Assembly: GCF_000153485.2 (NCBI RefSeq)
Contig: NC_018721.1
Span: forward strand, 3,658,001 to 3,722,000
Length of the DNA: 64,000 bases
Direction of reading: 5' to 3'
Source: Psychroflexus torquis ATCC 700755
GTDB taxonomy: Bacteria; Bacteroidota; Bacteroidia; Flavobacteriales; Flavobacteriaceae
Shown: piece after piece, positions 17,072 through 26,691 of the stretch
Layout: each line of letters begins with the position of its first letter
How positions within the stretch are numbered: position 1 is the first letter of the stretch
The notes under the pieces: model-generated
What the model was told of the DNA's origin: nothing
Databases searched by the model: none
Seen by the model: the letters and a program-made list of their open reading frames with translations, nothing else
Translations under genes and position numbers: made by a program

Positions 17072-20000
17072 ATTCCTAAATTTATTCCTGCTGTTATTGT
17101 TCTCATTTCAGGATAAACAAAACGCAATTCTGCAATCCCATTATGTCCTTCACTGCTTCCGTTTTTATACCAATATCCTATGTTGTCTGCATTTATAAAT
17201 ATATTGGCATTTGAAATATTCAAGATCTCTAAGAATTTAGGACCAATTTTATAATTGAGGCTAAAATTTTGAAATTTGATGTGAGTATTGTCGTAGACGT
17301 ATTTTGTAGAATTACTAACGATAGGTTGTCCAGGTGATGGTTTAGAATTTCTAGCAATGTCTCCAGGTTCTTGCCAATAATTTAACAAATTTACGATCAT
17401 ATTACGGTTTGGTAATAGTTGGTCTGTAGATTCAAAATTTCTATTTACAAGAATATCTCCACCAATATTATACACGAACCTAGCTGTTAGACTCCACTGA
17501 TTAAAAAATTGAAAATTGGCTTGTAATCCGCCGTAGACTTCGGGCAATCGATCACCTATAACCTCCCAATGACTTGAGTCAAAATTTTGGCTAACATAAT
17601 TGCCTGAAAAGATTTGACCATCCACACGATATAAATCTTGACCATTTGCTGGATCTACACCAATCCATTGATAACCCCATATTGCACTAGTGCTTTCACC
17701 AACTCTCAAAGCTGAGGCCCGTTGAGAAGCAGAAAACTCTGAGCTTAAATTTTCTATATTCAGGACAGTATTTCGATTTCTAGACAAATTAAAATTTAGA
17801 TTGAATTTGAATTGGTCTTTATCTATAATCTCAGAAGACAAGGAGAACTCAATCCCTTTGTTTTCCATACTACCAGTATTGGCTTGAACATTAATAAATC
17901 CGCTTTCGGGGACTGCATTAGTAGATGATATAATATTGGTTATTTTATCTCTATAGAAATCTACACTAAATTTAAATCTGCTCAAAAGATTGAAGTCGAT
18001 ACCCATATTGAATTTGATATTGCGTTCCCATCCTAGATCTGGATTAGGAGCAGTAGAAGGAAACGTGGCTGAGCCAAAGTTGTAACCTCCAGCAATTGAT
18101 TGTACATTGGTATTATATAGTCCTCTAGCACTAAAACTTCCTATTCTTGAGTTTCCAGAAGACCCATAACTGATGCGGTACTTTAAGAAATATACGGCAT
18201 CAATTTTAAAAAAATCCTCTTTGCTTAATATCCAACTTAATCCCACAGCACCATTATATGCGGCGTTAATATCTCCTCCAAAAGCAGAGCTTTTATCTTC
18301 CCTAAAGCTAGTCGTTATAAAGTATTTTTTTAAAAAGTCATAATTGAGCTGAGTAAAAAGAGAAGTCCTCGCATTTTCTGAGGTGAAAGAATTGAAGACG
18401 ACCTCATTTGCTTCTTCCAAACTGTTATCCCTATTTTGCAAAATGTATCCCCTCCCAAAAAAGCGTTCAGCTTTAATACTTTCCTCTCTGACTTCTGTTC
18501 CCAGTATGCCATCAATAGAGTGATCTCCAAATTGCTTATTGTAGCTTAAAACAGCGTTGAATTGGTAAGATTCTACGCTTCTATTTTGAATCAGTTTTCT
18601 TCCCCAGTTTGGGAATGTTACTTCATCTACTTCAAAGGTTCCAGAAAATCGACCACTAGAATTATTACCTGAAAAAAAATTATCTTGTTCTTTATCTGTA
18701 AGATCGGCTCCTACAATTGTAGAAATCGACCAATTTTCATCAACATCATACTTAAGGTTAAGTGTGGTTAATAATCCAATAGTTTTTGATGTAGCCTTAT
18801 TTTGATTTAATACTGCAAGAGGATTACCTATAGATCCTTCACCTATAATATTAAATTCACCATTTTCATCTCTTGGAGATATATTAGGTCGCAAGGGAAA
18901 ACTAAAAAGAGTATTTGGATTATTTTTAATAACATAGGAAGGAATAAATCTCAAATTGGCTTCTAGTTTTTCGTTAGAATAGCTGAAGCTAACCGACCCT
19001 CTTATGTTTTCATATTGATTATTTATTTGCACTTCATCATTATTTAAATAAGATACATTGGCTCTATACCCCAATTGCCCTGTAGATCCTTCAAAATTGA
19101 GCTGAGATCTTGTAAAGGTCCCGGTTTCGTTAGTTAGGTCAAACCAGTTGGTGTTTACACTATTAGATCCAGCCAGAGCACTCGCATTGCTTGGACTTTC
19201 ACCACTATTAATATAATAATCTGTTAGTATGGAATGGTATTGTGGACCATTCAAATAAATAATAGGGTTGATAGGCGTGGAGAAGCCTGCTTGTTGTGAA
19301 AAGTTAATTGAAAAATCAGTTTTCCCTGCCTTTTTTGTGGTGATTAAGATTACCCCATTTGCCCCATCGGCTCCGTATATACTTACAGCAGAGGCATCCT
19401 TAAGTATAGAAATGCTTTTTATATCTTCTGGAGGGATCTTGGCAAGTGGATTTAAAAACTGTTCGCTAAACCGACCTCCACCATCAAATAGATTATCATC
19501 AAATCCATTTTCTTCAGATAGGATTACTCCATCTACAATAATAAGCGGCTGAGCAGATGCATTTAATAGATTACCATTGAGAGGCGTAAATGTGCCTTGA
19601 CCCCTTATATTAATTCGTGTTGAAGTTCCTAGTTGTGAATTCCCTTCTATTTGCACTCCAGGTGCAAGGCCATCTATCATTTTATCGATAGTCTCAAAAC
19701 TTTGATTAACATTAAGATCCCTTTCATTGATTTGAGAAATACTCGCGACTGCTTCCTCCTTTAGCTTCGTTGTGCCATAAGAAGTTGTGATAATAACTTC
19801 ATCTAGATGGTCTGTTTCAGGCTGAAGATAAATTGTAAAATAATTTTGGCTTTCTAATGCTATAGTTATAGTTTTAAAACCTAAATAGTTAAAAACTAGC
19901 TTTTGACCACTAATTGGCTTTTTTTTTACGGTATAAAAAAATCTGCCACCTAAATTGGTTACTGCTCCAGCATTGGTGCCTTTTATGATGATGTTAACAC

Positions 20001-20121
20001 CAGGAAGAGGAATACTATCCTTGGCATTATAAACTATACCAGAAATATCCCTTCCGTTTTGTGAAAGGGATATCCAATTGATACTTAATAAAATGCAGAG
20101 AGAAATTAAGCGTAAATTCAT
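17068..20121 (-). CDS. SusC/RagA-family TonB-dependent transporter
   Basis: About 1017 residues: signal peptide (1-21), carboxypeptidase-regulatory-like beta-sandwich (~25-110), TonB-dependent plug (~120-260) with the SusC-type signature ISILKDASAVSIYGADGANG, then a large beta-barrel ending in an aromatic-rich final strand. It imports a SusD-delivered ligand across the outer membrane using TonB energy. The ATG at 20119-20121 lies three bases after the stop of the secreted protein gene upstream, so that is the preferred start over the TTG one codon earlier. No anti-sigma (FecR/STN) extension is present at the N-terminus. Confidence 0.94.
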   Translation of the reverse strand: MNLRLISLCILLSINWISLSQNGRDISGIVYNAKDSIPLPGVNIIIKGTNAGAVTNLGGRFFYTVKKKPISGQKLVFNYLGFKTITIALESQNYFTIYLQPETDHLDEVIITTSYGTTKLKEEAVASISQINERDLNVNQSFETIDKMIDGLAPGVQIEGNSQLGTSTRINIRGQGTFTPLNGNLLNASAQPLIIVDGVILSEENGFDDNLFDGGGRFSEQFLNPLAKIPPEDIKSISILKDASAVSIYGADGANGVILITTKKAGKTDFSINFSQQAGFSTPINPIIYLNGPQYHSILTDYYINSGESPSNASALAGSNSVNTNWFDLTNETGTFTRSQLNFEGSTGQLGYRANVSYLNNDEVQINNQYENIRGSVSFSYSNEKLEANLRFIPSYVIKNNPNTLFSFPLRPNISPRDENGEFNIIGEGSIGNPLAVLNQNKATSKTIGLLTTLNLKYDVDENWSISTIVGADLTDKEQDNFFSGNNSSGRFSGTFEVDEVTFPNWGRKLIQNRSVESYQFNAVLSYNKQFGDHSIDGILGTEVREESIKAERFFGRGYILQNRDNSLEEANEVVFNSFTSENARTSLFTQLNYDFLKKYFITTSFREDKSSAFGGDINAAYNGAVGLSWILSKEDFFKIDAVYFLKYRISYGSSGNSRIGSFSARGLYNTNVQSIAGGYNFGSATFPSTAPNPDLGWERNIKFNMGIDFNLLSRFKFSVDFYRDKITNIISSTNAVPESGFINVQANTGSMENKGIEFSLSSEIIDKDQFKFNLNFNLSRNRNTVLNIENLSSEFSASQRASALRVGESTSAIWGYQWIGVDPANGQDLYRVDGQIFSGNYVSQNFDSSHWEVIGDRLPEVYGGLQANFQFFNQWSLTARFVYNIGGDILVNRNFESTDQLLPNRNMIVNLLNYWQEPGDIARNSKPSPGQPIVSNSTKYVYDNTHIKFQNFSLNYKIGPKFLEILNISNANIFINADNIGYWYKNGSSEGHNGIAELRFVYPEMRTITAGINLGI

Positions 20122-20124
20122 CAA

Positions 20125-21537
20125 TTAGTTTGAAATGATTTTAAAACTTTTCTGCTTTTGATCTATAGTAACATTCAAAATTAAAGTGCCCTTAAATGAT
20201 GAAAGATTTATGGAATTGTTTTCTATAACACCATTATCAATAAGTTGTCCTTTTAGATTGTATAGATTGTATTCTACTCCATTAAGGTTATTGGTAAATC
20301 TAACAAGATCTTGAGTTGGGTTTGGATATAATTTCAACTCAGCAAATGGATTTTCAGATTGTATAGAAAGTGTATTAGGATCGAAAGAAAACAACTCATT
20401 TCCTGTAATACCTTCCTCATTGGCTCTAAAGAAAATTCTATTGTCAAAAATTTCTAGCTCGGAAACATCAATAAAGGTTTCATTAAGTTGTTCTACGTTT
20501 GTACCGTTGGTTCTCCATAAATGGGTTTCAGAATCAGTTTCATCTTCTGCAGAATAATAGATGAAACCATCAAATACGATATAGTCACCTGGATCATGAT
20601 TCATATTTTCTCCAGTATTGTTGCTCAATTGTATAACTAGTTCGTTTTGTGGATTGTATTTCCAAAGTTGATCTCCACTTCCAGCATCTCCTTCAAAATA
20701 TAAATCTCCATTCCAAGCAAAAAAAGCTCTCGTATTATCTATTCCAGCATTTGCGATACTTTCAATTAATACAGTTCCTTCGTTACTACCATTAGTTTTC
20801 CAAACTTGAGATTCTGCTTCAAAATATACATCTCCGTCTAGTTTTATAAATTCACTTATGCTAGAGCTCCCAGTACCTTCATCGATATCCTTAATAAGAC
20901 TAAATTCTGATGAGTCTAAATCGTAAAAGAATAATTCTATGCCTACATCTAAATTATCAGATGCCATATATAACAAAAATCCATTATTGTAATCTATAAA
21001 ATTGCCTCCAACGACAGATTCTGATCCAGACCCTGAAACTTCACCACCAGTCGTTCCATCATACTCTATAAATTTGTTTGGAGTAAAATTGGAATCAAAA
21101 CCAACAAAATAAATTTTTCCATAAGCTACTATTGGGTTAAAAAGACCTGAGAATTGATTAGGGTATAAACCCTCACTGTTGGCAGATGTTCCATTATAAG
21201 AAAATAAATCTACTCCACCTTTGTTAGTATCAAAAGCTGTAAAAAACAATTTATTATTGTAAACTACTAAATTATTCGGTGAGCTACTTCCTTCAGGTCT
21301 CAGATCTGTAATGAGTGAAGCGCTACCATCTGTTGTAAATCTGAATAATTCTCTTCCACTCCCTCCGTTGTCTGAATCTCCATTAGTTGCTCTAAATATC
21401 AATTCATCATTAAAATTTGTAAGATTTGTAGGACCGGAGTTTTCAATCCCAGAATTGATGTCTGCCTCAAGAATTACTTGAGCTCTTAGACCAATTGAAA
21501 TGATCATTAACATTGATAATAAGTAAATGTGTTTCAT
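20125..21537 (-). CDS. secreted ELWxxDGT-like repeat protein with T9SS domain
   Basis: About 470 residues. A signal peptide (MKHIYLLSMLMIISIGLRAQ) is followed by beta-propeller-like repeats carrying variants of ELFRFTTDG, LWRTNGTN and ELFSFDPN, i.e. degenerate ELWxxDGT repeats. The last ~75 residues are a type A T9SS sorting domain (AELKLYPNPTQDLVRF, then YNLKGQLI) for export across the outer membrane. The start at ATG 21535-21537 fits the signal peptide; an ATG seven codons earlier is possible. It is the first gene of the SusCD-peroxidase operon; the SusC ATG follows its stop by three bases. Confidence 0.85.
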   Translation of the reverse strand: MKHIYLLSMLMIISIGLRAQVILEADINSGIENSGPTNLTNFNDELIFRATNGDSDNGGSGRELFRFTTDGSASLITDLRPEGSSSPNNLVVYNNKLFFTAFDTNKGGVDLFSYNGTSANSEGLYPNQFSGLFNPIVAYGKIYFVGFDSNFTPNKFIEYDGTTGGEVSGSGSESVVGGNFIDYNNGFLLYMASDNLDVGIELFFYDLDSSEFSLIKDIDEGTGSSSISEFIKLDGDVYFEAESQVWKTNGSNEGTVLIESIANAGIDNTRAFFAWNGDLYFEGDAGSGDQLWKYNPQNELVIQLSNNTGENMNHDPGDYIVFDGFIYYSAEDETDSETHLWRTNGTNVEQLNETFIDVSELEIFDNRIFFRANEEGITGNELFSFDPNTLSIQSENPFAELKLYPNPTQDLVRFTNNLNGVEYNLYNLKGQLIDNGVIENNSINLSSFKGTLILNVTIDQKQKSFKIISN

Positions 21538-21630
21538 TGTATAATTTTTTGCAAACATAGTTATTTATATTAAGTCTAAATAAACTTAAGCGTTTTTTTT
21601 TGAAATTATGTCATTAAAATTTAATTTCTA

Positions 21631-21760
21631 AAATCTATAGCCTAGTACATAGTTGGGATTGGTATAATACTTATCGATTATAAGATTATGAGTGCCGAGT
21701 TGTTTAAACGCATTTTTAACGTAAAATTTAATTGTTTTGTATTTTCAATTCAAACGTATA
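21631..21760 (-). pseudogene. 3' remnant of a GNAT acetyltransferase
   Basis: Read leftward this gives IKFYVKNAFKQLGTHNL then DKYYTNPNYVLGYRF and a stop. It parallels the end of the second acetyltransferase remnant (FYKKNDFKIIGTHNFK, YSNPNFVML) about 400 bases away, so the two derive from a tandem pair. Only the last ~40 codons survive. Confidence 0.5.
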
Positions 21761-21799
21761 GTTATATATGAATTATATTATTTTTCATAAGTTTTCTTA

Positions 21800-21949
21800 T
21801 TAATCTTGATCCATAAAATAGCTCTAAAAGGCGGAGACACTCAACAAGAAGAAGCCTTAGATCCTCTAAATACTCAGGAATTTAAGATGAAACCTGAGCT
21901 AGAAGCCCCTGTGAGGTGGAAGCTACCAAAAGGGTATGATAAGAATTAA
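21800..21949 (+). pseudogene. 3' end of an unrecognised gene
   Basis: A 50-codon open run (LIHKIALKGGDTQQEEAL ... EAPVRWKLPKGYDKN) ends in TAA and is followed 20 bases later by a strong terminator hairpin. It has no start codon or ribosome site, so it looks like the tail of a gene whose 5' part was deleted. I do not recognise the family. Confidence 0.45.
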
Positions 21950-21968
21950 TGGAGCCAAAATAACGCTA

Positions 21969-22016
21969 ATCACAAAACGCAAAAGAAGCTTCTTTTGCGT
22001 TTTGTGATTTCTTTTT
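21969..22016 (+). terminator. strong intrinsic terminator
   Basis: An almost perfect palindrome, AATCACAAAACGCAAAAG paired with its complement around an AAGCTT centre, is followed by TTTCTTTTT. It matches the end of the gene fragment at 21800-21949. Confidence 0.85.
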
Positions 22017-22024
22017 ATAAAAAC

Positions 22025-22542
22025 TTATAACAATTTCAACATCACGAAATTGGGATTGGAATATTGGTCACTTATTTTGAAGTTATGAGTGCCAATGATT
22101 TTAAAATCATTTTTTTTATAAAACTTAAGTCCATTCTCATTTTCAGTCCATACGAATATCCAAAAGGCTTTTTGTTGATGTGTTCTAGCAATTTTTATAT
22201 CGTGTTTTAGAAACTCTTTGCCAAGTCCAAGGCCGTAAAATCTTTTAAAAGATAAAGCCTTTCAAATTTAGCTATTGGCGAGATATCGGTAAGAGGATGA
22301 GGTTTGTTTACTGTTAATTTGGAATAACCAGCTAGTTGGTTGTCAAAAAGTATTTTATGGAAGTAGATATTGAAGTTATTAAGAGCTTTTAATAAAGTTT
22401 GGGTGTTGAACTGATAATAAACATAGTTTTGAATATCAGTTTCAGTGGCGCTATGTCCATGGGATTCTTAAAATGTCTTTTGGCTTAACTCTGCGAGTGA
22501 TTCAACTTCAGAGGAACTAAAAGGTTTAATACTTATCTGCAT
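22025..22542 (-). pseudogene. GNAT-family acetyltransferase, nonsense and frameshift
   Basis: From ATG 22540-22542 the reading is MQISIKPFSSSEVESLAEL then QKTF and a TAA, followed in the same frame by ESHGHSATETDIQNYV and continuing to FERLYLLKDF. A shift of frame then gives the acetyl-CoA-binding-like part GLGLGKEFLKHDIKIA, TENENGLKFYKKNDF and IIGTHNFK to the stop at 22025. One nonsense codon and one frameshift are thus present in an otherwise complete ~170-residue GNAT gene. A second, shorter remnant of the same family lies at 21631-21760. Confidence 0.65.
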
Positions 22543-22644
22543 CTTTTGATTTTTTGCAAATAAAAGCAATAGCACCAATTTAACGTCATAATAAAAGTTG
22601 AATTATCATTGAACATCGAGTCAATTAAAAATAAAATCAGAATA

Positions 22645-23022
22645 ATGACATATCATCACCTTAGAGATGCTACTTCTGTTATCGAAACAGAAACTGAGCA
22701 TATCTATCGTGCGTTTAGCGGAGTGGGAAGTATAGAATCATTTACTTTTAAACACTTTCCGCCTCTTATGAATTCTTTAGTCGCTTTACCAGATCAAGCC
22801 TCAGACGTATTAGTTAAAACCACGAAGGCCTTGATTACTCACCAACAAAGAGACCACTTGGATGAAGCTGGAATCGATTTCTTAAAAGAAAGACAAATCC
22901 CTATAACTTGCAGTAAGTTGGATGTGGATGCTCTAAAGTCCAAAGGTTTACATGTTGTCCAGGAATTGGAGCATAACAAAGCCGTTTCTTTTTCAGACTT
23001 TTGGAGGTTTGTAATGTCATAA
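22645..23022 (+). pseudogene. truncated MBL-fold metallohydrolase
   Basis: The frame reads MTYHHLRDATSVIETETEH ... FTFKHFPPLMNSLVALPD ... ALITHQQRDHLDEAGIDFL and stops at 23022. This matches the N-terminal part of UlaG-like metallo-beta-lactamase-fold hydrolases, but the zinc motif HxHxDH has become HQQRDH (second His lost), and the last ten residues belong to unrelated sequence joined at about 22995. About half of the usual length is missing. The break joins directly to the orphan T9SS remnant at 23012-23320. It cannot be an active zinc enzyme. An earlier in-frame ATG at 22609 is less likely. Confidence 0.65.
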
Positions 23023-23320
23023 CCATTTAAAAAACCAAATCTTATCCACAAATTAAATAAGTCAACCATTTTCATAAGATTTATAACTTATTCTTTAATG
23101 ATTTTATAGGTCTCGGTTGTTTGAGGTCCTCTTCTTTGTAAGAAGTATATCCCCGGCGACCAATTTGAGGTGTCGATACTTGTGCTTTGAGAGTAGAGGA
23201 CAAAATTATTAATAAGTTGACCTAGAAGATTATATATAAAGACTTCTTAACCGATAGCCTGCTTTGGAGAATGGATAGTGGTTTGATTTTGAGCAGGGTT
23301 TGGAGAAAAAGTTTATTACT
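23012..23320 (-). pseudogene. orphan T9SS C-terminal domain remnant
   Basis: Read leftward, 23315 to 23088 encodes NPAQNQTTIHSPKQAIG, a stop codon, then EVFIYNLLGQLINNFVL and WSPGIYFLQRRGPQTTE to the same KIIKE end as the GH16 gene. It is nearly identical to 32883-33110, plus ~75 bases of shared 3' flank, yet no enzyme precedes it. So a ~300-bp duplicate of the sorting-domain end of the GH16 gene was placed here and joined to the truncated MBL gene. Confidence 0.75.
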
Positions 23321-23340
23321 GATCAGAAATAGATGATGTG

Positions 23341-23855
23341 AGTAATAGTTGGAGCTGCGATTTAAAATCCGAATAATAAATCAAATTACTTTTTATAAAA
23401 AAATCAATATTAAAAGTTATGATGCCCATTAAGATCAGATTGTTTTTTGAGCAAGGTGGTTGCTTAAATACATTAGACACTAAGAAAAATTCAATCTAAT
23501 AATTAGACCTATTTGAGATGCCAAATGTTAAATAGGAGACACCTATGAGGAAAAACCAGAAAGGATATGTTCAGCAATCGCATGTTTTAATAAAATTTAG
23601 AAAATGAAATCGAGACTCTATTTTTACAATTTTGCGACCAGATTATGATAAGGAGTAATCATACAGAACTATTCAAAGGATTTTAAAAAAGAGTATTAGT
23701 GAAAATAATAGATATGACAGAAGTAACATAATAAATACATCATAAAATTAACAAAAATTATTTTTTAAAGATTATTTATGTTAATAATTTTAACTACGTT
23801 AGTTTAAATTATCTAGGATATTCTAGAAATTAACAAGTAAATTAAAGTTCTAAAA
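23341..23855. other. intergenic stretch before the repeat adhesin
   Basis: No gene is supported. A short ATG frame near 23545 (MRKNQKGYVQQSHV) ends after 20 codons. The last ~120 bases are very AT-rich and should hold the adhesin promoter; TAATTTTAACTACG near 23784 gives no clear -7 match. Confidence 0.35.
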
Positions 23856-25426
23856 ATGAAAAAAATTACATTTTTACTAACACTTCTAGTGTTTGCATTT
23901 GGCTTTAGTCAATCTCCTAGTCCAACTAATACGGACAATAATGGATATGTTCCAACAAAGGGACAGGCTGTGAGTCAATCTGAATCTATTATTTTCGGAG
24001 ATGTTAACATGCTGGAAAGCGCTTCTCTTGGTAGTTGTATTACAGAAAATTTTGAAACATATAATCTCCCTAGTGGGTTAGCGGCTATCTTGACCGATGT
24101 TTCAATGCTACTGTTGTAAATGGTCAAGGACCAGGTCTTGTAGAAGATGGTTGTGTTTATATATCGCCGAACGGTCCAATCCAATGGAATGGTGAAGGTT
24201 ATTTTGGTCAGGCAGATCAAAATATCAATTCCAACAGTCTCGATGGTGTACTTATAATGCGATATGATCTAACAGTAGATGCTATTGACTTTAACTTGAG
24301 TGCATATGATGGTTTTCCAGAATCTGTTACAATAGACATCTTTAATGATAGCGGTGTCTCACTAGGGACACTAGGACCAATAGATGTGCCAGTAAGCACA
24401 CAAGTTCCAGTTTCTATAGCTGCTACGGGTATCAAATCAATAAGAATTATGGGAATCAATGGTGGCCCAACTGGTTTTAGCCCTCTTATTAATGACCACG
24501 TGTTTTGTCCTGATGGTAGCGTCCCTACCAATGACCTTTGTACAGACGCAGTTGCAGTTGTTTGTAATGATACTTTTACAGGTAATACTTCTGTTGCCAC
24601 AGATACAGGTGGAAACTCTACACCAGATGTTTGGTACTCATATGCTGGAACTGTTGCAGGACAAGTTGTTACTTTTTCATTGTGTGGTGGAACAGGCTTT
24701 GATTCTGTTTTAAGAGTATTTGATGCGTGTGATGGTGCAGAAATAGATGTGAATGATGATTTTTGTGAAGCCCAATCTCAACTTACATTAACATCTGATG
24801 GTTTTTCTACATACTTAATTATGGTAGAAGGTTCTGGTAGTGCTAGTGGTGAATTTAGCTTAACTGTTTCATGTGATCCAGATAACCCAGCTGAAAACGA
24901 TTCATGTGATGGTGCAATTCCAATTACGTGTAGTGAAACTGTATTAGGAGACACATCATCTTCTACAGACACAGGTGGAAACATTGCACCAGATGTTTGG
25001 TATTCATTTACCGGCGATGGTGTAGAACGACCTATTACTTTGTCATTATGTGGTGATGGAACAGACTTTGATTCTGTTTTAAGAGTATTTGATGCGTGTG
25101 ACGGTACAGAAATAAATGTGAATGATGATTTTTGTGGAGAACAATCTGAACTTACATTTTTATCTGACGGTACTTCTACATACTTGATTATGGTAGAAGG
25201 TTCCGGTAGTGTTACTACTGGTGGTGCATTTAGCTTATCTGTTTCATGTACACCAGATAACGATCTTTGTGAAGATGCAGTCCCATTAGTATGTGGCGAG
25301 ACTTATAGTGGCAGTTCTTTATATGCTACAAACACAGGTGGAGAACCTTCATCAGACGTTTGGTATTCATATACTGGATCTGGAATTATGGAAGATGTCA
25401 CTGTGTCTATAAGTGAAGGCAACACC
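23856..25426 (+). pseudogene. giant T9SS repeat adhesin, 5' part (frameshift, then IS)
   Basis: A signal peptide (MKKITFLLTLLVFAFGFSQ) starts a secreted protein. At about 24081 the frame breaks: the reading SGLAAILTD soon stops, but the sense continues one base shifted as GYLDRCFNATVVNGQGPG and onward to 25426. From ~24527 come repeats of ~115 residues with the plan NDxCxDA, CGxT, TDTGGN, DVWYSFTG, LSLC, FDSVLRVFDACDG, NDDFC, LTFTSDGTSTYLIMVEGSGS. Repeats one, two and half of three lie here. An ISAs1-family element then splits repeat three. The intact ancestor would be ~1575 residues, with eight such repeats, two of a second type and a T9SS domain. A surface adhesin or carbohydrate-binding role is inferred. 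Confidence 0.85.
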
Positions 25427-26691
25427 CAGGGCGAACGCATTAAAAAAAGTTTAAGTTAATTGGGTAAAAATGAGTGTTAATCACTTAAAATTCATCATAT
25501 TATTTGTTGTTTTTTAGTTTAAAATATTGTATATTATATTGATAACCAATACTTTATACATTTTGAAAACTACCCAAAAGCTAAAGACCATATTTGGTCA
25601 AATACCCGACTTTAGACGTTCTCACAAGCAACTTTACGATTTAGAAAGCATCCTTCTCATCGGGATTATTTCAGTGATTTGTGGAGCAGATTCATGGAAT
25701 GAAATGGAAAACTACGCCAACTCAAAAGAAGAATTTCTTCGTAGCTTCCTTGATTTGCCTAATGGTATCCCCTCGCACGACACATTTAATCGCGTTTTTT
25801 CTAATATTGACAGTAATCAATTTGAAAAATGCTTTATACAATGGGTTAGTGCTCTTGCACAACTACAGCCCAGAGAAATCATTGCTATAGATGGTAAAAC
25901 AATTAGAGGTGCTAAAGCTGGTGGTAAAAAATCCCCAGTACACATGGTTAGTGCTTGGGCAAATGACAATAATTTGGTTTTAGGACAAGTGAAAGTTTCC
26001 CAGAAGTCAAATGAGATCACTGCCATTCCAAAATTATTAAAAGTCTTATCCATAGAAAATACTATTGTAACTATTGATGCTATGGGATGTCAAACTAAAA
26101 TAGCTAAGGCCATCGTTAAAAAAAATGCAGACTATATCTTGGCTGTAAAAGAGAATCAACCTCAGTTACTAGAGCATATTGAAGATGAATTTAGATTTGG
26201 AAAAACTATGGAATCAAACCTTAGCCAAGAACTAGACCATGGCAGAATAGAAACCAGGACGTGCAGTGTAATCAGCAACTTTAAGTTTATTTTAAAAAAC
26301 AATAACTGGGAAAACCTAACAAGTGTTATAAAAATAGAAAGCAAACGTGAGTTTAAAAACTCACAAAAGCCTGCACAACACGCTATACGATATTATATTT
26401 CAAGTATAAAGGCTAGCTCCCAAGATTTTCAAAAAGCCATTCGTTCTCATTGGTCTATAGAAAATAAGTTACACTGGACTTTAGATGTTGCTTTTTCAGA
26501 AGATGCTTCTAGAAAAAGAACAGGTAACTCCACTCAAAATTTCTCCATACTCAATAAAATTGCATTAAATTTATTGAAAAATGAAAAATCATTAAAAACA
26601 GGGGTGAAGAGCAGAAGACTTCAAGCGGGATGGGACAATCACTATCTGATAAAAGTGCTGAATCTAATGAAAGTTTAATGCGTTTGCCCTG
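25427..26691 (+). mobile_element. ISAs1-family insertion sequence, 1265 bp
   Basis: Terminal inverted repeats CAGGGCGAACGCATTAAA (left) and TTTAATGCGTTTGCCCTG (right) bound the element. It is flanked by an exact 10-base target duplication AGGCAACACC at 25417-25426 and 26692-26701. Removing element and one duplicate rejoins the adhesin frame perfectly (SISEGNT/SFLEGFRMFD). Exact duplication and intact transposase point to a recent insertion. Confidence 0.95.
25527..26678 (+). CDS. ISAs1-family transposase
   Basis: The frame gives up to 383 residues. Motifs of the ISAs1 group are present: FGQIPDFRRSHKQLYDLE at the N-terminus, IAIDGKTIRGAK (first catalytic Asp), VTIDAMGCQ (second Asp), ILAVKENQP, and RSHWSIENKLHWTLDVAFSE with the catalytic Glu. 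The first codon at 25527 is TTG in poor context; a TTG at 25563 (KTTQKLKTIFG) fits the family start better. The gene is undamaged and fills the element, so the IS is probably active. Confidence 0.93.
   Translation: MYIILITNTLYILKTTQKLKTIFGQIPDFRRSHKQLYDLESILLIGIISVICGADSWNEMENYANSKEEFLRSFLDLPNGIPSHDTFNRVFSNIDSNQFEKCFIQWVSALAQLQPREIIAIDGKTIRGAKAGGKKSPVHMVSAWANDNNLVLGQVKVSQKSNEITAIPKLLKVLSIENTIVTIDAMGCQTKIAKAIVKKNADYILAVKENQPQLLEHIEDEFRFGKTMESNLSQELDHGRIETRTCSVISNFKFILKNNNWENLTSVIKIESKREFKNSQKPAQHAIRYYISSIKASSQDFQKAIRSHWSIENKLHWTLDVAFSEDASRKRTGNSTQNFSILNKIALNLLKNEKSLKTGVKSRRLQAGWDNHYLIKVLNLMKV

Noticed and set aside
23520..23640. A transposase remnant upstream of the adhesin.
   Set aside because: The short frame has no recognisable transposase motif; AGACCTAT resembles the ISL3-like end near 30000 only over a few bases.
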